NCBI GenBank assembly: GCA_002500665.1
Contig: DLRY01000089.1
Span: forward strand, 1-6,720
Reading direction: 5' to 3'
DNA: 6,720 bases
Source of the DNA: Opitutia bacterium UBA7876
GTDB taxonomy: Bacteria > Verrucomicrobiota > Verrucomicrobiia > Opitutales > Seribacteraceae
Part shown: positions 1 through 5,919 of the stretch, in pieces
How positions within the stretch are numbered: the first letter of the stretch is position 1
Layout of the letters: every line of letters starts with the position of its first letter
Notes under the pieces: model-generated
What the model was told of the DNA's origin: nothing
What the model saw: the letters and a program-made list of their open reading frames with translations, nothing else
Databases searched by the model: none
Made by a program: the position numbers and the translations under genes

Positions 1-1
1 C

Positions 2-556
2 CCCGCTCCCGGCTACCTGTTCTTGAACTGGAGCGGGGAAGGCACCCTTGATGCAAACGCTTCCGTCACTTCCGTAAACATGACGGCTGACCGTAACCTA
101 ACCGCCCATTTTCAGGCCGCCTCCCACGTCCTGACCGTTGCCGCAAGCCCAAGCGAAGGCGGATACGTCCTCGGGGGCGGAACCTTCCCCCACGGACAAT
201 CGACACATATCTCCGCCATTGCTTCCACGGGATACGTCTTCTTCGAATGGAACGGAACCGGGATTTCCGAGAGGAATGCCAGCTCCACTACCGTTGAGGT
301 AAATGCCACCCAGTCCATAGTCGCGCTCTTCGAGAGGGCCACTCCTCTGGTCACGCTACGGAGCCTTCCCTCGGGCGCCGGCACCCTGACTGGCGGGGGC
401 GTCTACCCCTACGGTTCCAGCGTCGACCTCAACGCTTCCCCTTCCTGGGGATACGCGTTCTCCCACTGGAGCGCCACCGGCCAGGCCGACCACAACCAGA
501 CCCAACTCTCCCTTACCGTCCTCCGGGACATGACCCTGACCGCTCACTTTCTCCAT
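2..556 (+). repeat. Protein-level tandem B-repeats (about 71-73 aa each): one partial, two complete
   Basis: The units are 2-124 (partial), 125-343 and 344-556. They align by GYLFLNWSG / GYVFFEWNG / GYAFSHWSA followed about 20-25 residues later by LTAHF / IVALF / LTAHF, with GGGTFP and GGGVYP turns at equal spacing in the two complete units. The similarity is in protein sequence. At the DNA level the copies have diverged, so this is not a recent nucleotide duplication. Confidence 0.75.
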
Positions 557-940
557 GCCGAAACGAATGCAAGCAACCATGGCTTCGTGGCCGAGGCCCA
601 ATCCCTCGGCTCTTCCTGGCGGGAAAGCACCTGGTTCGGGCGGTTCTTCGTTTCCAGCGGCAGCTGGATCTATCACTCTTCCCACGGATGGCTTTATCCT
701 GCCGGCAATCTTCAAGGCGGCGGGGCGGGCATTTGGTTTTGGTCGCAAAGCCTTGGCTGGTACTGGACGAGCGAAAGCGTCTACCCCTTCCTATATGCCG
801 ATACCGTTAAATTCTCAGACCCCGCCCCCGACGCTTCGGAAGAAACCTCTGCGGTCTTCGGCTGGTTTTATTATCATCTATCCTCCAGGGACCCCCGGCT
901 CTTCTTCAATTACGCAACCAGTGAATGGGTTCGCTTCTGA
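2..940 (+). CDS. C-terminal part of a secreted/surface InlB-type B-repeat protein with a Trp-rich terminal domain (5' end outside window)
   Basis: The frame is open from the first complete codon at position 2, and the residues before the first TTG continue the repeat pattern, so the true start lies upstream and no start is called. About 312 residues are visible. Numbering from the TTG-encoded residue at 23, a repeat remnant ends at about 34, full repeats of the divergent InlB B-repeat kind span about 35-107 and 108-178, and a different module fills about 187-305. Each repeat has a GGG-F/Y-P-x-G turn, a GY-x-F-x-x-W core and a closing A-x-F strand. The last module is rich in Trp and Tyr (WIYHSSHGWLYP, LGWYWTSESVYPFLY, LFFNYATSEW). 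I recognise this as a C-terminal module common in Verrucomicrobiota surface proteins, but its function is not established. The family is usually extracellular, with the repeats as spacers. No catalytic domain is visible here; one may lie upstream. Confidence 0.85.
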   Translation, partial: PAPGYLFLNWSGEGTLDANASVTSVNMTADRNLTAHFQAASHVLTVAASPSEGGYVLGGGTFPHGQSTHISAIASTGYVFFEWNGTGISERNASSTTVEVNATQSIVALFERATPLVTLRSLPSGAGTLTGGGVYPYGSSVDLNASPSWGYAFSHWSATGQADHNQTQLSLTVLRDMTLTAHFLHAETNASNHGFVAEAQSLGSSWRESTWFGRFFVSSGSWIYHSSHGWLYPAGNLQGGGAGIWFWSQSLGWYWTSESVYPFLYADTVKFSDPAPDASEETSAVFGWFYYHLSSRDPRLFFNYATSEWVRF

Positions 941-972
941 GGTAGGCGGCCCCGCAAGCTTCCCACCTTCAC

Positions 973-1003
973 TTGACGAAAACCCTTTTTCGTTAGATAT
1001 ACA
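973..1003 (+). promoter_or_regulatory. Candidate promoter for the oxidoreductase gene, positioned for a leaderless transcript
   Basis: TTGACG at 973-978 matches the bacterial -35 consensus at 5 of 6 bases. TATACA at 998-1003 matches the -10 consensus at 4 of 6, with a 19-nt spacer; the alternative GATATA at 996-1001 gives 17 nt but a poorer match. Only six bases separate TATACA from the ATG at 1010, so transcription would begin at about the start codon. There is no Shine-Dalgarno sequence between them. Assignment is from consensus matching only. Confidence 0.45.
976..993. repeat. Perfect 7-bp inverted repeat inside the promoter spacer (possible operator)
   Basis: ACGAAAA (976-982) and TTTTCGT (987-993) are exact inverted copies around a CCCT centre. 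The dyad overlaps the end of the -35 element and lies before the -10. A regulator bound here would touch the same DNA as RNA polymerase. It could instead be a weak hairpin ending the upstream gene at 940, but the stem is AT-rich and no T tract follows it. Confidence 0.4.
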
Positions 1004-1009
1004 CTCATC

Positions 1010-1966
1010 ATGACAAAAGTTGGATTCATAGGGGCGGGTGACATCGCCTATCTCCATGGGGAAGGCGTGCTCTCCTCACCCGGCGCGGAGTTGACCGGCA
1101 TCTGGAACCGCACTCGTTCCAAGGCGGAGGAAAAGGCGGAACTCTTCGGCGCAAAAGTGTTCGACCAACCCGAAGACCTTATCGATGCCGTCGACGTCGT
1201 CTACGTCCTCACCAACATGGAAACTCATCATGGTTTCGCCATGCAGGCCATTGAGGCCGGCAAGCACGTCCTGGTCGAGAAACCGACCGCGGTCACCATT
1301 GAGGAAATCGAGGACCTCAAGAAGGCCGCTGAGACAAAGGGCGTCCAGGTGGCTCCCGTGCACAATTACATCTACGAACCTTCCGTCATGCGGGCCAAGG
1401 ACCTCATAGAGAGCGGAAAGCTCGGGGATCTCGTCTCCCTCTACATTCTCTACAACATTCATCACCCCGAGGAAGTCGCCGCCCGATACCCCGGCGTGAT
1501 CCGTCAAATCCTGACCCATCATGCCTACTGCAGCCTTTACCTGGCGGGGGCGCCGCGGATGGTATCCTGCATGAAGGCGACCGTCAACGACGGCAGCGTC
1601 CCTCAGGAGAACCTCGCCATGGTAACCATGCAGATGCAGAGCAATGCCCTCTCTCATCTTTGCGCGAGCTTTGCCTCGGACGACCATGCCGGGGATCCCT
1701 GGACCTTCATGATCAAGGTCATCGGAACCAAGGGAGCGACCCGTTACAGCTACCGCGACTGGGTGGAGAATACGCCTGCCGTGGTCCATTCCCAGACCTA
1801 TTCCGCCTACCCCTACACCATTCGCTCGATGGGCGTTCATTTCCTCGAGGAAGTCATCGCAAAGGGCAAGAAACCGCTCTCGACCCTCGATGACGCCATT
1901 ACCTGCATGAGGATCATAGAGGCCTGCGAGAAATCGGTCGAGAAACAGAGCCATGTTGCCCTTTAA
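1010..1966 (+). CDS. Gfo/Idh/MocA-family NAD(P)-dependent oxidoreductase
   Basis: This 318-residue cytosolic protein lacks a signal peptide. Family members transfer hydride between NAD(P) and a sugar, cyclitol or related substrate. The N-terminal Rossmann fold is marked by VGFIGAGDIA (residues 4-13), and the family's EKP motif is at 90-92 (VLVEKPTAVT). HNYIYEP (118-124) occupies the substrate-pocket strand, and the C-terminal alpha/beta domain follows to the end. H170 in THHAY aligns with the family's conserved active-site His, but the flanking acidic positions appear to be Q166 and Y173 rather than Asp. The length is slightly short for the family (usually 330-380). The ATG at 1010 is chosen because the nucleotide-binding strand begins three codons later. 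It starts a same-strand cluster that ends with the sulfatase. The exact substrate cannot be read; a sugar 3-dehydrogenase role is only an inference from the neighbours. Confidence 0.9.
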   Translation: MTKVGFIGAGDIAYLHGEGVLSSPGAELTGIWNRTRSKAEEKAELFGAKVFDQPEDLIDAVDVVYVLTNMETHHGFAMQAIEAGKHVLVEKPTAVTIEEIEDLKKAAETKGVQVAPVHNYIYEPSVMRAKDLIESGKLGDLVSLYILYNIHHPEEVAARYPGVIRQILTHHAYCSLYLAGAPRMVSCMKATVNDGSVPQENLAMVTMQMQSNALSHLCASFASDDHAGDPWTFMIKVIGTKGATRYSYRDWVENTPAVVHSQTYSAYPYTIRSMGVHFLEEVIAKGKKPLSTLDDAITCMRIIEACEKSVEKQSHVAL

Positions 1967-1992
1967 ATAAGGGAAAATTCACTCGAATCGCC

Positions 1993-2652
1993 ATGAAGGA
2001 GGTCATCGCAACTTGGCGAGACGCCCTCCATCAAGTCCTTGACCTCTACGAGAGAAAAAGAGGATCCATAAGGATTTTCTTCCCCCTCCTGTTTCTGTTT
2101 TTCATCGTCCTCAACGTCGCCTGCTACTGGTGGGCCATCTATACCGCCTTCCCTCATTACATGCTTACCCATGAGGCTTCTCACTACGTCAAGCTTCAGA
2201 TACCGGTCGGTCTACTGGGGGCCCTCTTCGACAGCCTCTCCTTCTTCGTCACCATCTGGATCATCCGCAGGGCCCTTGCTTCCACCAAGACTTCGGAATA
2301 CGTCTTTCACCTTTCCCTCGACCTCGTCATCGCCTTGCTCGCCACCCTCTGGGTACTTTTCGTCTTCACCCTCGGAGGGTGGCTCATAAGCCTTTGGGAG
2401 AGCGCCCCCGAGCAGTTTGCAGACAGGGGATCCAAATATACCGTGCGGGCCGTCCAGGCCCTGCAGGACCCGACGGGACGGGAAAATGCCAAGAACATTT
2501 ACTTCGGCTTGATCATGGGGGTCTCCGCCGCCCTACCTACCTGCCTGCACCTCTCCCTCTTCGTTTTCTCCCTGTTGCGCAGGCTCAAGGCCCCGCTCAC
2601 CGCCAAGGAGTCACCCGGCAAACCCGGACCTGACTCTCCGGAGCAAAATTGA
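1993..2652 (+). CDS. Unknown four-helix inner-membrane protein with an HEASH (HExxH) motif
   Basis: I do not recognise this 219-residue protein. Four hydrophobic segments lie at about residues 27-50, 69-91, 108-134 and 170-195. Basic clusters (RKRGSIR at 21-27, RR at 92-93, RRLK at 196-199) place both ends in the cytoplasm by the positive-inside rule. The tail (about 200-219) is polar and Pro-rich. The loop between helices 1 and 2 would face the periplasm and contains THEASHY, with H60, E61 and H64 in the HExxH spacing of zinc metallopeptidases. No recognised third ligand motif is evident; D80 and D110, inside helices 2 and 3, are candidates. It begins 26 nt after the oxidoreductase stop, has no close Shine-Dalgarno sequence (the nearest purine run, 1969-1977, is too far), and is probably co-transcribed. 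A non-enzymatic membrane protein is just as possible. Confidence 0.8.
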   Translation: MKEVIATWRDALHQVLDLYERKRGSIRIFFPLLFLFFIVLNVACYWWAIYTAFPHYMLTHEASHYVKLQIPVGLLGALFDSLSFFVTIWIIRRALASTKTSEYVFHLSLDLVIALLATLWVLFVFTLGGWLISLWESAPEQFADRGSKYTVRAVQALQDPTGRENAKNIYFGLIMGVSAALPTCLHLSLFVFSLLRRLKAPLTAKESPGKPGPDSPEQN

Positions 2653-2656
2653 TCTC

Positions 2657-2686
2657 TTGCCAATCTCCTGCAGGAGCATTTATACG
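2657..2686 (+). promoter_or_regulatory. Candidate internal promoter for the TIM-barrel/sulfatase pair, again leaderless in geometry
   Basis: TTGCCA at 2657-2662 (5 of 6 to the -35 consensus) and TATACG at 2681-2686 (4 of 6 to the -10) are 18 nt apart. The -10 ends 8 nt before the ATG at 2695, so the expected transcription start is within a few bases of the start codon. AGGAG occurs at 2672-2676 but lies 18 nt from the ATG, too far for normal ribosome binding, and upstream of the predicted transcript start. Confidence 0.4.
2665..2676. repeat. Perfect 12-bp palindrome CTCCTGCAGGAG in the promoter spacer (possible operator)
   Basis: The element is self-complementary without a loop, so it suits a dimeric DNA-binding protein better than an RNA hairpin. 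It sits between the proposed -35 and -10. Its centre is about 24-25 nt upstream of the ATG, the same offset as the dyad before the oxidoreductase gene, though the two sequences differ. No T tract follows, so it is not a terminator. Confidence 0.4.
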
Positions 2687-2694
2687 ACTTACCC

Positions 2695-3564
2695 ATGAAT
2701 CGTCGCTCCTTCATCTACCAAGCAAGTGGAATCACGCTCGGCCTTCCCGCCTTTGCCCGTAACGAGGGTCTGCCCTACCTGGACGAGATCGGGCTTCAGC
2801 TATACACCCTTCGCAACCCGATCAAGCAGGACCTCGGCAAGACCATTCGCGAGGTCGCCCAAATCGGGTACAAGCAAGTCGAGTCCTACGGGTTTCCCTC
2901 CCCCCAGTCGCTGGAGCTGATCACTCAATCCCGCGAGCGGGGAATGGAGGTCAATTCCTCTCATTTCAACTGGGATTGCGTCCTTCATCCTGAAAAGAAA
3001 GGAGTCCAGCCCTTTGGAGAGGTCTTGGAAACTGCCGGCAAGCACAAGCTCACCGACCTCGTCGTCCCCTATCTTCACGGGGCGGACAGGGAGGACCTCG
3101 CGGCCTACGAAAAGACCGCCGAGGCCCTCAACAAGGGAGCGGCCCTGGCCAAGGAAGCCGGCATCCGGCTATCCTATCACAACCATGCCTTTGAGTTTCA
3201 GCCCATGACCAAAGGCAAGACGGGCTTCGACGTCTTCGTTGAAGCCTTCTCCGAGGATATGCTCTTCGAGGTAGACGTCTTCTGGGTCAAGGTAGGCGGG
3301 GTTGATCCCGTCTCGATGATCCGCAAACTCGGCAAACGCATTTCCCAGCTCCACCTCAAGGACTTGAAGAAGGGAACCCCCTGCCCGAACTACGGAAAGC
3401 TCGAGCAGGCTGCATTCGATGAGATTGGGGACGGCATGATTCCCATGAAGCCCATTATGCGGGCGGCCCGGAAGGCGGGTGTCAGGCATTGCCATGTCGA
3501 GCAGGATCACTCCCCTTCCCCGATTGAGAGCATCAGGAAAAGCCTCGGCCATCTGAACGCATGA
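2695..3564 (+). CDS. Tat-exported sugar phosphate isomerase/epimerase-like TIM-barrel protein
   Basis: This 289-residue protein has the xylose-isomerase-like (AP endonuclease family 2) fold, a divalent-metal-dependent barrel that isomerises, epimerises or dehydrates sugars and keto-sugars. The N-terminus NRRSFI plus a short hydrophobic run and AFA (19-21) forms a twin-arginine signal, so it probably acts in the periplasm. Family motifs follow in order: IGLQLYTLR (32-40), YHNHAFEF (161-168), FEVDVFWV (191-198), LHLKDLKKG (219-227), EIGDGMIP (243-250) and HVEQDH (267-272). The predicted metal quartet is complete: E167, D194, H220 and E269. The last four bases overlap the sulfatase start (ATGA at 3561-3564), indicating translational coupling. 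E. coli YcjR, which acts on a 3-keto sugar next to a Gfo/Idh partner, is a useful family analogy, but the substrate here is unknown. The ATG at 2695 is required for the Tat signal. Confidence 0.88.
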   Translation: MNRRSFIYQASGITLGLPAFARNEGLPYLDEIGLQLYTLRNPIKQDLGKTIREVAQIGYKQVESYGFPSPQSLELITQSRERGMEVNSSHFNWDCVLHPEKKGVQPFGEVLETAGKHKLTDLVVPYLHGADREDLAAYEKTAEALNKGAALAKEAGIRLSYHNHAFEFQPMTKGKTGFDVFVEAFSEDMLFEVDVFWVKVGGVDPVSMIRKLGKRISQLHLKDLKKGTPCPNYGKLEQAAFDEIGDGMIPMKPIMRAARKAGVRHCHVEQDHSPSPIESIRKSLGHLNA

Positions 3565-4934
3565 GGAAAGCCACTTCCTTTTGGCTGGGAATCGCCCTTT
3601 CCCTGTCCACCTACGCGAAGGTCAAGAACGTGCTCCTGATCGTTTCCGACGATCTCAAGGCTGATGCCCTTGCCTGCTATGGAAACAAGATGGCCGAAAC
3701 TCCATCCATCGATCAATTGGCCAGGGAAGGCACCCTCTTCAGAAACGCCTATTGCCAGGGGACCGTCTGCCGGCCCTCCCGGGCCAGCTTCATGCGGGGA
3801 CGCTACCATGGAGGCGAGCAAATTACCTGGGGGGAACATTTTCAAAAGAACGGTTATTCGAGTACCCGGGTCGGCAAGATCTTCCACATGCGCGTCCCCG
3901 GAGACGTCATCGCCGGGACCGATGGGGACGATGTCCCGGCCTGCTGGTCGGCCAAGTACAACATGCCCGGCAAGGAAGCTCACACGCCAGGCAACTACGC
4001 CTGCCTGAACCTCAATAAGTTCACCACCGACCTGAAGGGGCGTCAATCCACCAGGATGCCTTACCGGATGTTCGTCACGGTCGATTACGTAGGGGACGGA
4101 TCCGATCAGCCGGACTGGAAGGCGGCCACCAAATCGGTGGAGTTGCTGAAGGAGTTGAGCCGGGACGAAAAGCCCTTCTTCCTGGCCACCGGAATGGTTC
4201 GGCCTCACTACCCCAACGTCGCCCCTGAGCAGTACTTTGCACGCTATCCCTACAAGCTAATGCAGCTCCCCCACGTGCCCAAGGGAGACTGGGACGACAT
4301 GCCCAAGGCAGGCATATCGGCTTCCAATTCCCAAAAGTTCGGCATCGACCAGTTTCCGGACAACCAGAAGCGCATGTGGGCCGGCTACCTCGCCACCGTT
4401 ACCTTCATGGACGAGCAAGTGGGCCGGATTCTAAAGGCCCTCAAGGACCTTGGTTTGGAAAAGAACACCGCGGTCTTCTTCACCAGCGACCATGGATACC
4501 TGCTGGGCGAACACCATTTCTGGCAGAAGGGAAACCTGAGGGAAGAGGTGACGCGCGTCCCCCTCATCATGAGGACGCCCGCTCATAAGCCGGGGGTCAG
4601 TTCCTCCATCGTCGAACTGGTGGACCTCTTCCCCACCGCCTGCGAACTGGCCGGGTTACCCGTTCCCGAAAGCGTCGAAGGCACCAGCCTTTTACCGATC
4701 TTGAAAAACCCCAATGCTTCGGTCAAGCAATCAGCTCTCTCCTTCGTGAACCGCGGCACCTCCATGAGATCCTCGGACTGGTCCTACATGAAATATAAGG
4801 ACGGAAGCGAGGAACTCTACGACATGAAGAAGGATCCCCGGCAATTCGAGAACTTGGCCAAGTCCCCGCAGCACTCAGAGATTCTGAAAAAGCTACGGGT
4901 CCAGTTCGGGAAAAAAACTCAGGGACTCCCCTAA
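3561..4934 (+). CDS. Secreted iduronate-2-sulfatase-like sulfatase (family S1, Cys-type)
   Basis: This 457-residue enzyme hydrolyses sulfate esters, most likely on a glycan. A Sec-type signal peptide covers about residues 1-19 (ending STYA). The metal-binding D30-D31 lie in VSDDLKADALACYGN. The sulfatase signature is CRPSRASFMRGR, with C70 as the residue to be converted to formylglycine and R74 conserved. GKIFH (105-109), RPHYPNVAPEQY (214-225), SDHGYLLGEHHFWQK (309-323, with D310, H311 and K323) and EEVTRVPLI (328-336) are typical of the iduronate-2-sulfatase-like group. EELYDMKKDPRQFENLA near the C-terminus completes the fold. Length is normal and no key residue is missing. The start codon overlaps the preceding stop and has no Shine-Dalgarno sequence, so translation is probably coupled. 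The formylglycine-generating enzyme is not in the window. Family similarity does not prove iduronate as the substrate; a marine sulfated polysaccharide is also possible. Confidence 0.95.
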   Translation: MRKATSFWLGIALSLSTYAKVKNVLLIVSDDLKADALACYGNKMAETPSIDQLAREGTLFRNAYCQGTVCRPSRASFMRGRYHGGEQITWGEHFQKNGYSSTRVGKIFHMRVPGDVIAGTDGDDVPACWSAKYNMPGKEAHTPGNYACLNLNKFTTDLKGRQSTRMPYRMFVTVDYVGDGSDQPDWKAATKSVELLKELSRDEKPFFLATGMVRPHYPNVAPEQYFARYPYKLMQLPHVPKGDWDDMPKAGISASNSQKFGIDQFPDNQKRMWAGYLATVTFMDEQVGRILKALKDLGLEKNTAVFFTSDHGYLLGEHHFWQKGNLREEVTRVPLIMRTPAHKPGVSSSIVELVDLFPTACELAGLPVPESVEGTSLLPILKNPNASVKQSALSFVNRGTSMRSSDWSYMKYKDGSEELYDMKKDPRQFENLAKSPQHSEILKKLRVQFGKKTQGLP

Positions 4935-5854
4935 GCCGATCCGTCGGCAAATTCCTTGCCGGCCGCCAGGAACAGATCGCAAAACGCTTCCACCGTATGG
5001 TCGATGGGAGAGGAATACCCGCCCCCCATGAAAATGAGCATCGGGACGCCTTCCCTGCGGCGCCACTCCAGAACCATGCGGTTGCGCTCCCTTAGGCCCG
5101 GGCGGGTAAGGTCGAGCAGACCGAGCCCATCTTCCGTCAGGCCGTCCACCCCCGCCTGCAGGAAAACTAGGTCGAAGCCTTGGCCCGAGAGCTTTCTCAA
5201 GACCGAGCCCAGTTCGCACAAGTACTCCTCATCCCCCGTGCCGTTGGCAAAGGCAACGTCCAAATCACTTATTTTCTTGCGGAAGGGAAAGTTTCCCTCT
5301 CCGTGAAGGGAGACCGTATGAACGCCTTCCTCATCCTTTAGGATCTCGGCGGTGCCATCGCCTTGGTGCACGTCGAGGTCGAGGATCAGAATCCGGTTTA
5401 CCCGCGGATCGGTTAGGGCCCGAAAGGCGCAGATCGCCAAGTCGTTGAAGATACAGTACCCCGCACCGCAATCCCGGAAGGCATGATGGGTTCCTCCCGC
5501 CATGTTGCCCGCGAGCAGACCGTTATCAAGAACCTCGAAAAGACCCTCCAATGCACCACCGACGAGTCGCATGGTCCTCGGCACGATCTCCTTTTTCCAT
5601 GGACGCAAGCCGATCCGGCGGATCTCTCCCTCATTAAGTTCGAAGGCAAGGAACCGGTCCACGAATCCCTCATCGTGGGCAAGCAGGATCTCCTCCCTAA
5701 GGGCCGGTCTCGGTTCCCTCACCTCGATCTTCCCGCCACCGTCCAGCTCCGCCAAGCGCTCGGCGATCAGGCGGTAGCGCTGTACGGGAAAACGGGCCGA
5801 GGCATCAAGTCCATCGGAGTAGAGGGGATGATAGTATAGCGGAAAGCCGGACAT
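4931..5854 (-). CDS. Class IV (HDAC11-like) histone deacetylase-family zinc deacylase
   Basis: This 307-residue protein belongs to the HDAC/AcuC/acetylpolyamine amidohydrolase superfamily, which removes acyl groups from lysine or polyamine nitrogens using zinc. GGTHHAFRDCGAGYCIFND (120-138) holds the paired catalytic His residues H123 and H124. ILDLDVHQGDG (157-167) supplies D161 and H163 as zinc ligands, QAGVDGL (233-239) supplies the third ligand D237, and GGGY (277-280) carries the catalytic Tyr. The active site is therefore complete. The short length and the LDLTRPGLRERN segment resemble the class IV/HDAC11 type rather than the longer AcuC type. No signal peptide or membrane helix is seen, so it is cytosolic. 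The ATG complementary to 5852-5854 is the only start that keeps the N-terminal PLYYHPLYSDG strand whole. Its stop overlaps the sulfatase stop tail to tail. The native substrate is unknown, because bacteria lack typical histones. Confidence 0.92.
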   Translation of the reverse strand: MSGFPLYYHPLYSDGLDASARFPVQRYRLIAERLAELDGGGKIEVREPRPALREEILLAHDEGFVDRFLAFELNEGEIRRIGLRPWKKEIVPRTMRLVGGALEGLFEVLDNGLLAGNMAGGTHHAFRDCGAGYCIFNDLAICAFRALTDPRVNRILILDLDVHQGDGTAEILKDEEGVHTVSLHGEGNFPFRKKISDLDVAFANGTGDEEYLCELGSVLRKLSGQGFDLVFLQAGVDGLTEDGLGLLDLTRPGLRERNRMVLEWRRREGVPMLIFMGGGYSSPIDHTVEAFCDLFLAAGKEFADGSA

Positions 5855-5862
5855 TTGGTTTT

Positions 5863-5890
5863 ACATTATTCTATTCGCTAGATTTGTCCA
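5863..5890 (-). promoter_or_regulatory. Weak candidate promoter for the deacylase gene
   Basis: Read on the minus strand, TGGACA (5890-5885, 5 of 6 to the -35 consensus) is followed after 16 nt by TAATGT (5868-5863, 3 of 6 to the -10). This -10 ends 8 nt before the start codon. A better -10 match, TAGAAT (5873-5868), lacks a good -35 at normal spacing. No Shine-Dalgarno sequence precedes this gene. The -35 overlaps the divergent gene's proposed -35. Confidence 0.25.
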
Positions 5891-5912
5891 TACAGAGGAT
5901 GTGCCTTATAAC
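5884..5912 (+). promoter_or_regulatory. Candidate promoter for the ADP-ribosylglycohydrolase gene, leaderless in geometry
   Basis: TTGTCC at 5884-5889 (4 of 6) and TATAAC at 5907-5912 (5 of 6) are separated by exactly 17 nt. The -10 ends 7 nt before the ATG at 5920, so transcription should start at or one base before that ATG. This supports 5920 over the in-frame upstream ATG at 5899, which would lie before the predicted transcript start. Confidence 0.5.
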
Positions 5913-5919
5913 AGCAACC

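Larger units (their letters stand above)
5855..5919. other. Divergent intergenic control region between the deacylase and the glycohydrolase
   Basis: The 65-bp spacer is visibly more AT-rich than the flanking coding DNA and must serve both outward-reading genes. Candidate promoters on both strands are listed separately; their -35 elements overlap at 5885-5889, so the two promoters could compete or share a regulator. No convincing long inverted repeat was found in it. Confidence 0.6.

Noticed and set aside
356..1013. Open frames on both strands overlapping the B-repeat protein (356-748 minus, 555-1013 plus)
   Set aside because: The aligned repeats and the Trp-rich module are in the frame ending at 940. 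The alternatives are low-complexity Pro/Ser/Gly-rich shadow translations.
1076..1954. 292-codon open frame on the minus strand opposite the oxidoreductase
   Set aside because: It mirrors the codon bias of the + strand gene, which has clear Rossmann and EKP motifs. The minus-strand translation shows no recognisable domain.
2636..2643. CTCCGGAG palindrome at the end of the membrane-protein gene as a terminator
   Set aside because: It is only 8 bp with no loop and no T tract, and it lies inside coding sequence; such short palindromes are expected by chance.
2672..2676. AGGAG as the ribosome binding site for the TIM-barrel gene
   Set aside because: It is 18 nt from the ATG, well beyond normal spacing, is half of a palindrome, and would lie upstream of the predicted transcript start.
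3507..4208. 233-codon open frame on the minus strand across the TIM-barrel/sulfatase junction
   Set aside because: It lies antisense to the sulfatase signature and active-site region, has no family motif, and is explained by the GC-rich third codon positions of the real gene.
5899..5901. Upstream in-frame ATG as the start of the ADP-ribosylglycohydrolase
   Set aside because: The seven added residues (MCLITAT) precede the usual family N-terminus, and the ATG lies upstream of the best -10 element, so it would not be on the predicted transcript.
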